From contig JYOB01000005.1 of NCBI GenBank assembly GCA_000955795.1, forward strand, positions 1-34,689: a DNA stretch of 34,689 nt, written 5' to 3'. A program made the position numbers and the translations under genes. This document shows positions 17,487 to 25,684 of the stretch, piece by piece. This DNA comes from Burkholderiaceae bacterium 26. GTDB taxonomy: Bacteria; Pseudomonadota; Gammaproteobacteria; Burkholderiales; Burkholderiaceae. The notes below the pieces were generated by a model. That model searched no databases. It was not told the DNA's origin and worked only from the letters and a program-made list of their open reading frames with translations. Within the stretch, counting starts at the first letter, position 1. Every line of letters begins with the position of its first letter.

Positions 17487-20400
17487 ATGCGCAACCGTTG
17501 GCTGTCGTTCAATCTCGTTGCCGCCGTCAGTCTGATGGTGCTGGCGTTCGTCGCTTCGGTGCCGGCAGCGCAAGCGGCCGATGCTCCGGAAACGCCGAAC
17601 CCCACGTTGTTCGACGTGCCGGGCAGCGGCTACGAGCCGTTCAAGGGGCAGCCATTCTTCCTGTTGTCGGATGCGAGCTACGGCACCGATCAGGAAGCGA
17701 TGGTCCGCCTCGAGGCGCCGGGCCGCGAGTACAAGGACGAACTCTCCCGCTACGGCGGCGCGGACATCCTCGTCTACCGCGTGCCGCAGCCGTTGGAATT
17801 CTTGAAGGCTCAGAAGAACCTGCACCGCATCGACGTCAAGGCCAACTACACGGGCGAAGGCCTGGCCAACACGCTCGCCTATCTGTGGGACAACTGGACG
17901 CGCCAGGCCCGCCGCGCCTGGCAACGCGTGCTGTCGTTCGCCACGCGCAGCAAGGCCGTGGAGACCGCGCCGCAGTTCAGCATGGGCGATCAGATGACCG
18001 CGCCCACGCGCTTCTCGAACAACCCGCAATACGCACCGCTCAAGGGCTACGAACTGCTGGGCCGCTTCCGCTACCCGATCTGGGATGCCAAGCCCATCGC
18101 ACCGCCCAAGGACGTGAAGCTCGAGGGCAGCAGCAGCGAATGGATGCCGCAGAACGCCGGCAACGTGATGATTCCGGTTGGCAAGCTGCCGGCGGGTCTG
18201 TACATCGTTGAAGCCGTGATCGGCGCGTACCGTGCGCACACGCTGCTGTTCGTGTCGGACACCGTGGCCGTCACCAAGGGCACTTCGCAAGGGATGATGG
18301 TGTGGACGGCCGAGCGCAAGAGCGGCAAGCCCGTTGCCGGCGCGTCGGTGAGCTGGACCGACGGTGTGGGCGTGCTCGCCTCCGGCACCACCGAAGCCGA
18401 CGGCACGGCCGACCTGCGCCACGTGTCGCCTGAGCGCAGCTACGTGATCGGCAACGACCGCGCGGGCGGCGTGTTCATCTCCGAGAATTTCTATTACGAC
18501 AGCGAGATCTACAACACCAAGCTGTACGCCTTCACCGATCGTCCGTTGTATCGCCCGGGCGACGAAGTGAACGTCAAGTTCATCGGCCGCAACTTCAAGA
18601 ACGCAACCGAATCGACCGTGCCGGCTGCCGGCGACATCAAGCTGCAAGTGCTCGACCCGAATGGCGCGCCGGTGGCCACGTCCACCACGCGTCTGGCGGG
18701 CGAGACCGGCGCCGACGCGCGCTTTACCCTGCCGACCAACGCACCGGCCGGCGGCTACTCGCTGCGCTTTGATTACAACGGCGGCACCTATGGCGGCGCT
18801 TTCCGCGTGGCCGAATACATCAAGCCGCACTTTGACGTGAACCTGTCGCTGGACAAGGCGAGCTACGGCACGGGCGAAGCGGTCAAGGGCAAGATCAGCC
18901 TGCGCTATCCGGATGGCAAGCCGGTCAAGAACGGCAAGGTATCGGTCAGCCTGCGCGCGCAACAGGTGACGATGGTGGAGGGCGAGCTGCGTTACGCGGG
19001 TCTGTTCCCCGTCAAGCTGGAGCAGCAGGAGCTGACCACCGACGGCGACGGCAACGCCAAGCTGGAACTGCCCGCCGCCAAGGAACCGAGCCGCTACGTC
19101 GTGACCGTGTTTGCCAACGACGGCGCAGCGTACCGCGTGAAGGTCACGCGCGAATTGCTGATCGCACGTGGCGCCACGCCGTACAAGCTGTCGACCACGT
19201 CGAACTTCACCACGCCGGGGCAGAACGTCTCGTTCACGCTGACGCCGATGCCGGTTGTCGGTGGCGCAAGCGGAGCCAGCGCCCCGCCCGCGAAGTGGGA
19301 TCTGGTGCGCCTGGAAACGCGCACCCGCACCGAAGGCACGCTGGCGCCGGATGCCAAGGGCAACGCCACGTTCCCGGTCAAGTTTGACCAGCCGGGCTCG
19401 TACACGCTGTCGGTGCGCGATGCCGCCGGCAACCTGCTTGCCGCTTCGAGCCACTGGGTGGCCGGCGATGGCGTGCAGACCGTGCCGGGCAATATCGAAA
19501 TGGTGTTCGACCGCGATCGCTATCAGATTGGCGACACGGCCGAAGCGCTGATCACGTTCCCGCTGCCGGTGGATGATGCGCTGCTCACGCTGGAGCGCGA
19601 CAAGGTCGAGCGCCACGCGCTGCTCACGCGCGGTGGCGAATGGCTGAGCCTGCAGAAGGTCACGCCGTCGCAATACCGCGCGCGCATCAAGATCGGCGCG
19701 GAGTTCGCACCCAACATGACGTTCTCGGTGCTGTACGTGCGCGACGGCGACATGGTGTTCCAGAACGCCGGCATCGTCGTCACGCAACCCACGCTGGACT
19801 TGGGCGTCCGTGCCGACAAGGCCGTCTATGCCCCGGGCGAGACCGTCACGCTGGACCTGACCAGCGCGCTGGCGGGCAAGCCCGTGCCGGCCAACCTGAC
19901 CGTGTCGGTGGTCGACGAAATGATCTACGTGCTGCAGCCAGAGGTGGCGCCCAGCATCGTCGATTTCTTCTACCACCCGCGCCGCAACAGCGTGCGCACC
20001 ACGTCGAGCCAGAGTTTCATCAGCTACGACCTGGCGCTGGCGTCGCTGCCGGGCAAACCGGGTGGCACGTATGGCCGCCACAACGAGCGCGGCGTGAAGG
20101 TGCTGGAGCGGCCCCGCCGCGACGAGCAGGACACCGCCGCCTGGGTCGCCAACCTGCAGGCCGGCGCCGATGGCCGCGCCCGCATGACGTTCAAGATGCC
20201 GGATTCGCTGGCGCGCTGGCGCATTACCGTGCGCGCGGTGTCCACCACCGGCGCATCGGACGGCATCGTCGGCCAGCGCACCGCGAGCATCCGCTCCGAC
20301 AAGCCGCTGTACCTGAAGTGGACCGGCCCGCAACGCTTCCGCGAAAGCGATCAGCCGCGTCTGGACATGGTCGCCTTCAACCAGACCGACAAGGACATCA

Positions 20401-22271
20401 CCGCCGACTGGATCGTTTCCGGCGCTGGCCTGAACATCAACCAGCGCGTGACGCTCAAGCGCGGCGCCAACTATCTGCGTGCGCCCGTCACGGCGCTGCA
20501 GGCGGGTGTCGTGAATGCCGAGCTGAAGCAGGACGACAAGGTTTCGGACCGTCTGCAGACCACGCTCAAGCTGGATGCAACGGGCTGGCTGGCCGACCGT
20601 GAAAACGTCGTCCCGCTCACGCAGTTGCAGGGCACGCGCTTGCCGCTTGGCTTGCCGGCTGATGCGCGCGACGTGCGCCTGCGCGTGGTCGGCAACACGG
20701 CCAGCCAGTTCGCCCGCGTGGCGGATGACCTGATCGAGTATCCGTACGGTTGCGCCGAGCAGACCGCCAGCCGCCTGATCCCGCTGGCACTTGCACAGCA
20801 GAGCCTGGCTGCCACCGGCACGCGCGTGGGTGACGGTGGCCCCGCAGGCACGCAAGGCGTCGACGCGCTGCTGCGCACGCAGCGCCAGCGTCTGGCACTG
20901 CTGGCCGGCACCAACGGCACCTTCGGCTGGTGGGGCGAGCTGACGACGAGCAGCGCGCTGATCACGTCGTATGCGTATTACGCGGATTGGCTCGCCAGCC
21001 GCTCGGTCGGCATCAGCCTGCCGGCAGACAACTGGAAGCAGGTGCTCGAAGCCTACAAGCGCACCAGCCAGAACGAGCCGCTGTTGCATCGCGCGCTCGC
21101 GCTGTGGTTTGCCAACGAGATGGGCCTGCCGGTGGCGACGCCGCTGTCGGGCGTGGCCAACGAGCTTGCACCTAGTGGCGGTAAGGCGGCCAAGGCCCCG
21201 GCCGATGCCGATCCTGCAGCGGGTGACAGCCTGATCTTCGTGGCGCCGGATTCGCCACGCGGCCGTCAGGTCGCGACAGTGCTGACGGCACAGCTGATGC
21301 GCCAAGTCGGTCAGCCGGTGCCGGAAGCGCTGGTCTCCGCCGACATTGCTGCACGCAACGCGCTCGCCGCCAACAACTCGCCGCTGGTGCAGAGCCTGTT
21401 GCTGATGGGCGGTGGCCGCTCGGCTGCCGACCCGGCGCCGTTGCTGGCCCGCGCGAGTGCCGCCATGCCGACGATGGATCGCGCTATTGCGCTGGTCTGG
21501 CTGCAGAAGGGTCTGGGCGGCTTGCAAGGCGCCAGCGTTGCCACCGTCCAGCCGGCCGTTTCGGCTGGCGGCTGGCAGGCGACGCGCTCGCCGGTGGGTG
21601 TGCCGACGTGGCGCTGGACCGGCGCGCAAGTGCCCGCCGCACTGGACCTGACGGTGGCTCCGACCGACGTGACCACGCAATCGGCCATCGTGTCGTACCG
21701 CAGCCGCGCGGCTGAGGCCTCCAAGCTGCCGATCACGGTGGAGCGCAAGCTGTACCGTCTCGAGCCGATCGACAGCGCGCCCGCCAAGGCCGATCCGAAG
21801 GCGCCCAAGCAGCCGGCGGCCGATGCCAGCAGCAGCGGCATCGCCTTTACCGCCAAGCCGGTCAAGTCGGGCGACACGCTCGACAGCAACGCGCTCTACG
21901 TTGACGAGGTGGTGCTGACGCCGCGCCAGGGCACGTACCGCTACGGCCTGGTCGAAGTCCCGCTGCCGCCGGGCGCCGAAGTGGAAGCCACCACTTGGGG
22001 CATCCAGATCGACGGCTTGAAGGGCGAACCGAACGAAGGCAACGGCGCGCAGCCGTTCGAGCGCAAGGCCGCATATGAAATGGGCCAGCTCTCGTATAAC
22101 CAGCCGGTGCCCGCACTGGAGCGCCCGACCGTGCTGCGCCAGCTTGTGCGCTTCTCGCTGCCGGGCCGCTTCGCGCTGCCGCCGGTGCGCTACTTCCGCA
22201 TGTACCAGCCGGAAGCCAAGGCGTTCCAGGGCGACGGCAAGACGGCCAGCTATCCGTTCAAGGTGGAGTGA
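17487..22271 (+). CDS. yfaS: Alpha-2-macroglobulin family protein (YfaS-like), thioester motif present
   Basis: This is a bacterial alpha-2-macroglobulin, a family thought to trap proteases in the periplasm. I chose the ATG at 17487, 8 bp after yfaT, because a clean signal peptide follows (MRNRWLSFNL to an AQA cleavage site near residue 30). That gives 1594 residues; an upstream in-frame ATG inside yfaT would put 30 residues before the signal. The MG2 signature DRPLYRPGDE is at 351-360. A probable bait region, rich in Arg, Lys and Ser, spans about 818-884. The A2M domain follows (W886 onward). A thioester motif YGCAEQT places Cys1089 and Gln1092, and the helical thioester domain with GTFGWWGE comes next. 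The C-terminus resembles a receptor-binding-type domain. Confidence 0.93.
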   Translation: MRNRWLSFNLVAAVSLMVLAFVASVPAAQAADAPETPNPTLFDVPGSGYEPFKGQPFFLLSDASYGTDQEAMVRLEAPGREYKDELSRYGGADILVYRVPQPLEFLKAQKNLHRIDVKANYTGEGLANTLAYLWDNWTRQARRAWQRVLSFATRSKAVETAPQFSMGDQMTAPTRFSNNPQYAPLKGYELLGRFRYPIWDAKPIAPPKDVKLEGSSSEWMPQNAGNVMIPVGKLPAGLYIVEAVIGAYRAHTLLFVSDTVAVTKGTSQGMMVWTAERKSGKPVAGASVSWTDGVGVLASGTTEADGTADLRHVSPERSYVIGNDRAGGVFISENFYYDSEIYNTKLYAFTDRPLYRPGDEVNVKFIGRNFKNATESTVPAAGDIKLQVLDPNGAPVATSTTRLAGETGADARFTLPTNAPAGGYSLRFDYNGGTYGGAFRVAEYIKPHFDVNLSLDKASYGTGEAVKGKISLRYPDGKPVKNGKVSVSLRAQQVTMVEGELRYAGLFPVKLEQQELTTDGDGNAKLELPAAKEPSRYVVTVFANDGAAYRVKVTRELLIARGATPYKLSTTSNFTTPGQNVSFTLTPMPVVGGASGASAPPAKWDLVRLETRTRTEGTLAPDAKGNATFPVKFDQPGSYTLSVRDAAGNLLAASSHWVAGDGVQTVPGNIEMVFDRDRYQIGDTAEALITFPLPVDDALLTLERDKVERHALLTRGGEWLSLQKVTPSQYRARIKIGAEFAPNMTFSVLYVRDGDMVFQNAGIVVTQPTLDLGVRADKAVYAPGETVTLDLTSALAGKPVPANLTVSVVDEMIYVLQPEVAPSIVDFFYHPRRNSVRTTSSQSFISYDLALASLPGKPGGTYGRHNERGVKVLERPRRDEQDTAAWVANLQAGADGRARMTFKMPDSLARWRITVRAVSTTGASDGIVGQRTASIRSDKPLYLKWTGPQRFRESDQPRLDMVAFNQTDKDITADWIVSGAGLNINQRVTLKRGANYLRAPVTALQAGVVNAELKQDDKVSDRLQTTLKLDATGWLADRENVVPLTQLQGTRLPLGLPADARDVRLRVVGNTASQFARVADDLIEYPYGCAEQTASRLIPLALAQQSLAATGTRVGDGGPAGTQGVDALLRTQRQRLALLAGTNGTFGWWGELTTSSALITSYAYYADWLASRSVGISLPADNWKQVLEAYKRTSQNEPLLHRALALWFANEMGLPVATPLSGVANELAPSGGKAAKAPADADPAAGDSLIFVAPDSPRGRQVATVLTAQLMRQVGQPVPEALVSADIAARNALAANNSPLVQSLLLMGGGRSAADPAPLLARASAAMPTMDRAIALVWLQKGLGGLQGASVATVQPAVSAGGWQATRSPVGVPTWRWTGAQVPAALDLTVAPTDVTTQSAIVSYRSRAAEASKLPITVERKLYRLEPIDSAPAKADPKAPKQPAADASSSGIAFTAKPVKSGDTLDSNALYVDEVVLTPRQGTYRYGLVEVPLPPGAEVEATTWGIQIDGLKGEPNEGNGAQPFERKAAYEMGQLSYNQPVPALERPTVLRQLVRFSLPGRFALPPVRYFRMYQPEAKAFQGDGKTASYPFKVE

Positions 22272-22278
22272 TCTCGCG

Positions 22279-24009
22279 ATGCGTTCCCGCCTGCTCGCGC
22301 GTGGTGTGCTGACCAGCCTATTCTGGGCTGCCGGCACCTGCGCGCTTGCGGGGCAGGCTGGGCACGCCATCGCCGCGCCGGTCGGCCAACCGCTTTCGCA
22401 ACTGCGATATGCCGCTTTGCAAGGCGACGAAGCCAAGCTCTGGCAATTCGGCGCTGACCCGGCCGGCGGTATGCCGCAAGCCACCGCCTTGCCGCGCGAC
22501 GCCGAAACACCGCTGGGCAGCGTCTGGAAGCTCTTCGTCTACAGCTACCTCGTCTCGCGCCGCATCAGCACGCCCGACTACACGTGCCACGGCAACGACG
22601 CCGAAGAGGTCTACTGCTGCACCGCCGGCAACAGCATTGACCGCGAGCGCGCACTCATCCAATCGTGCGGGCGCTATTTCGAGCCCGCACGCCTCGGCCT
22701 TGATCGCGCGGATTGGCGCCGCTTCTGGCAGCAAGCCGGATCGCCCGCATGGTTGCGCGACCTGCGTGCCATGCAACCGACGCATCGCGTGCCGGTCGCC
22801 GATCTGCTCAGCGCGTTGCGGTCCGTCCCGGCCGATGGCCGCGAGACCGCGGCGCAAACGCTCGTCTCCGTGCTGACCGTCGGGCGTGGCGAGGGCACGG
22901 TGTCGGATTTCGGCGGCCTTCTGCGCGCCAAAACGTGGACGATGCCCGACCCGCAGCGCCCTGGCGCGTCGATCGGCGGCGCCGCGGGATGGCTGGCCGA
23001 CGGCACGCCCGTCTGGCTGGGCGGCGCCGGATCGAGCAACCAAGTGCTGGCCGCCGCCGCGCCGCGCCTCACGCCGTTGATCGAGCAGACGCCCGTGCCC
23101 GACGACGATGCCTGCGTCGCGGTGGACTTCTTCGCGCGTTACCCGATTCGGGAGGTGCGCGATGCCAGCGGCCGGCCGGTCGCCCCCGGTCGCCTCGAAG
23201 GCCGCTACGCCGTGCACTTCGTCAATGGCAATACGCTGCCGATCGAAAGCAAGGGTGAATTGACGCTCGCGCGCCAGAACAACACGCCGGTCATCACGGG
23301 CCGCCTGGGCATGAACGATTACGTGGCGCGCGTGGTCGAGCGCGAAGGCGAACTCGCCGAGCCACAAGCCGCGCGTGCGTTGGCCGTGGCGGCGCGCAGC
23401 TATCTCGTGCAGCACGCCACGCGCGACAAGGGCTGCTACCGCATCGCTGACAGCTCGCGCACGCAGCGCGTGCTACCGCGCCCGCCGCTGGCCGCCGCAC
23501 GCAACGCCGCCGAATTTACCGACACGCTGGTCCTGACCGGCCAGTCTGTGCAGTACCACGGCACCATCAGCGCGCGCGGCCAGATGAGCTGGACCGCCGC
23601 GCGTGCCGCCGCTCAGCGGGGCCAGGGGTTTGACGCGATCCTTGCGCAGTGGTGGCCGCAGGCGACGCTCACGTCGTTCCAGAGCCCGGTGGCGGGGGAT
23701 TGCTCACCCGTGGCGGGCGCGCAGCAGTGGCTGCAGGCGCGCGCGCCGGGTTGGTCCGCGCGCTTGGGCGCCGAGCCCGGTTACGAGACACCGCCGCTGC
23801 CCGCCGTGTGCGTCGTACAAGAGGGCCGCCCGTACGCCGATGCGCGCCGCAACCGGCTCTACGTGCATCGGCTTGCCACCGAGGAGGACCGCATCGCGCT
23901 GACGCACGAATATCTGCATCTCGCCTTTGCGCGGCACCCGCGCGGGCAGGACGAACAGTTTGTCGAGGCGATGGCGCGTCGCCTGATCCGAGGGGAGGGT
24001 TTGCTGTGA
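22279..24009 (+). CDS. yfaQ: DUF2300 exported protein (YfaQ-like) with PBP-like, SpoIID-like and HExxH segments
   Basis: This 576-residue protein starts at the ATG 7 bp after the yfaS stop, giving a signal peptide (about 1-32). An in-frame extension upstream would be antisense-like sequence inside yfaS. Three segments are visible. Residues about 75-255 carry SVWK (81-84), SCG (129-131) and KTWT (218-221), in the order and rough spacing of the SxxK, SxN and KTG motifs of penicillin-binding proteins. Residues about 340-440 resemble SpoIID, with YVARVVERE (348-356) placing E356 at the catalytic Glu position, then ALAVAARSYL and a downstream LTGQSVQYHG. The C-terminus has HEYLH (543-547) and downstream acidic residues E559 and E563, as in zinc metallopeptidases. 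All three activities are inferred from motifs. Confidence 0.88.
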   Translation: MRSRLLARGVLTSLFWAAGTCALAGQAGHAIAAPVGQPLSQLRYAALQGDEAKLWQFGADPAGGMPQATALPRDAETPLGSVWKLFVYSYLVSRRISTPDYTCHGNDAEEVYCCTAGNSIDRERALIQSCGRYFEPARLGLDRADWRRFWQQAGSPAWLRDLRAMQPTHRVPVADLLSALRSVPADGRETAAQTLVSVLTVGRGEGTVSDFGGLLRAKTWTMPDPQRPGASIGGAAGWLADGTPVWLGGAGSSNQVLAAAAPRLTPLIEQTPVPDDDACVAVDFFARYPIREVRDASGRPVAPGRLEGRYAVHFVNGNTLPIESKGELTLARQNNTPVITGRLGMNDYVARVVEREGELAEPQAARALAVAARSYLVQHATRDKGCYRIADSSRTQRVLPRPPLAAARNAAEFTDTLVLTGQSVQYHGTISARGQMSWTAARAAAQRGQGFDAILAQWWPQATLTSFQSPVAGDCSPVAGAQQWLQARAPGWSARLGAEPGYETPPLPAVCVVQEGRPYADARRNRLYVHRLATEEDRIALTHEYLHLAFARHPRGQDEQFVEAMARRLIRGEGLL

Positions 24010-24809
24010 AGAGTGGGATCACGCGCTTGGCGCTCGGGGCTGCCACGCTGCTGCTGGCCGCTTCGGCGCTGGCTGAGCCGGTGGCCGATCTGGAGGGGCC
24101 CATCGGCGGCTGGCGCAACAGCAAGCTGACCAACGAGCTGGAGCAATACACCGCTGCGTATCCGAAACCGCCCGTGGACCGTGGCGCGCAAAAATACCGC
24201 ACGCTCATCGCCGGACGCATCCGCGCGGTCGGCAAGCAGCGTCGCCCGCCGGTACTTGTCGTCAACGGCAACGCCATGCCGCTGTATGGAGATGGCGAAG
24301 GCCGCTTCGCGCGCCCCTGGGCGTTCGGCCCGGGCTCGAACAGCGTCGAAATCGTCAGCCCCGACGGCCAGTCGCGCCAACGCTTGCAGTTCTACGAGGC
24401 CGACACCACCAAGACGTCGGCCAAGCTGCGCGCCATCCTCACGTGGGACGACCCGCGCGCAGAGGTCGACATGCACGTCATTTCGCCGATTGGCGACCAC
24501 GCGTTCTGGGCGCAGCCGCTCCTGTCCGACGGCGGCGGGCTCGACGTGGACAGCGTCGACGGTGCTGGCCCCGAGATTTTCTCGACTGCCGCGCCGCGCC
24601 CCGGCGTGTGGCTGTTCTACGTGAACTACTGGGGCAACTTCAACGCCGGCGGCTACAACTTCGACGAAAAGGCGCACGACCGCGATCTCATCACCGCGCA
24701 ACTGACGCTGATCTATAACGAGAACACGCCCAACGAGCGGCGCGAGTTCGTCAGCGTGCCGCTGCGCAAGATCGGTGAGCTGGCGCTGATGAAATCCATC
24801 CGCTTCTGA
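24006..24809 (+). CDS. yfaP: DUF2135 exported protein (YfaP-like), first copy
   Basis: This 267-residue protein starts at GTG 24006, which overlaps the yfaQ stop (GTGA). A GGGAGGG at 23993-23999 gives it a good ribosome binding site. A signal peptide is clear (cleavage near ALA, residue 23). The C-terminal half from about residue 145 is DUF2135: TWDDPRAEVDMHVISP, then GGGLDVDSVDGAGPEIF. Upstream lies a Gly-Trp-Arg-Asn motif (GGWRN) and the block VVNGNAMPLYGDGEGRF, which read like an Ig-type domain. No function is known. The downstream paralog shares all these blocks, so the pair arose by duplication. The fully coupled arrangement ties it to the macroglobulin operon. Confidence 0.87.
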   Translation: MKSGITRLALGAATLLLAASALAEPVADLEGPIGGWRNSKLTNELEQYTAAYPKPPVDRGAQKYRTLIAGRIRAVGKQRRPPVLVVNGNAMPLYGDGEGRFARPWAFGPGSNSVEIVSPDGQSRQRLQFYEADTTKTSAKLRAILTWDDPRAEVDMHVISPIGDHAFWAQPLLSDGGGLDVDSVDGAGPEIFSTAAPRPGVWLFYVNYWGNFNAGGYNFDEKAHDRDLITAQLTLIYNENTPNERREFVSVPLRKIGELALMKSIRF

Positions 24810-24819
24810 CGTGACGCAC

Positions 24820-25662
24820 ATGATGCCTTCCACTTTCCGCCTTGCCGCTGCCATCGCGCTTGCCACATCTGCGGCCGCTGGCGGCGTGCTCGCGCAAACC
24901 GACGCCGGGAATATCGAGATCACTGCGCCGCTCAACGGCTGGCGCAATTCGGCGGGCGACGAATCCCGCTACACACAAGACGTGCATTACCCGGCGGTGT
25001 CGGTGTCGACGCCGCAAGGGCAGGGCATCGCGTCGATGATTGCCGGGCGCATCCGCAACCAGCCGAAGACTGCCGCAGCAGCGGACGAAAGTAAGCCGCG
25101 TCGCCGTCGTGGCGCCGATGGCTCCTCGGTGGGCACGCTGATCGTCAATGGCGTGGCCATGCCGCAGCGCATCGAGGCCGACGGTACGTTCTCGCGTCCG
25201 TACGCATTTGGCGCGGGCAGCAATAGCGTCGAGGTGCGCAGCGCGCGCGGCGACGCCAAGCGCGTGCAGTTCTACGACAGCTACTCCGGCAAGCAGCGTC
25301 CGCGTTTGCGCGTTGTCCTGTCGTGGGACACCGACGGCACCGACCTCGACCTGCATGTCATCTCGCCCGATGGCCAGCATGCCTGGTACGGCAACCGCGT
25401 GGTCCAGAACGGCGGCGCGCTCGACGTGGACGTCACCACCGGCTATGGTCCTGAGATCTATTCGAACCCGGCCCCCGTGCCGGGAACGTATCTCGTCTAC
25501 GTGAATTACTACGGCAGCGGCAATGACCGCAGCGCGATCACGACCGCCACCGTCACCATCATCACCGACGAGAACACGCCGTCCGAACGCCAGCAGACGT
25601 TTGTCGTGCCGATGCGCAAGGCCGGCGATCTGACGCTGCTACGCAGTTTCACGATGAAGTAG
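24820..25662 (+). CDS. DUF2135 exported protein, second copy
   Basis: This 280-residue paralog of the preceding gene shares the GWRN motif, the VNGVAMP block, and the DUF2135 core from about residue 168 (SWDTDGTDLDLHVISPDGQ, then GGALDVDVTTGYGPEIY). It has a signal peptide (cleavage near VLA, residue 25). It differs from the first copy by a basic/Ala insert (AAADESKPRRRRGADGSS) and a shorter segment before the last strands. The start is uncertain: GTG at 24811, one base after the previous stop, and ATGs at 24820 and 24823 are all in frame, and none has a good Shine-Dalgarno. I prefer 24820. It is the last gene that clearly belongs to the operon by function. Confidence 0.85.
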   Translation: MMPSTFRLAAAIALATSAAAGGVLAQTDAGNIEITAPLNGWRNSAGDESRYTQDVHYPAVSVSTPQGQGIASMIAGRIRNQPKTAAAADESKPRRRRGADGSSVGTLIVNGVAMPQRIEADGTFSRPYAFGAGSNSVEVRSARGDAKRVQFYDSYSGKQRPRLRVVLSWDTDGTDLDLHVISPDGQHAWYGNRVVQNGGALDVDVTTGYGPEIYSNPAPVPGTYLVYVNYYGSGNDRSAITTATVTIITDENTPSERQQTFVVPMRKAGDLTLLRSFTMK

Positions 25663-25684
25663 CCCACACGCTTTCGGAGCCGCC

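Noticed and set aside
22075-22278. An N-terminal extension of the DUF2300 gene
   Set aside because: It would overlap the end of yfaS by about 200 bp and precede a proper signal peptide. The ATG at 22279 fits better.
17328-22484. A 1718-codon open frame on the minus strand across the macroglobulin gene
   Set aside because: It is the antisense shadow of yfaS. GC-rich codon bias keeps that frame open, and its Arg/His-rich translation has no recognisable domain. The same applies to the long antisense frames over rpoB, rpoC, yfaA and fusA.
23649-24005. An N-terminal extension of the first DUF2135 gene
   Set aside because: It lies inside yfaQ in another frame. The GTG at 24006 has a strong ribosome binding site and starts a signal peptide.
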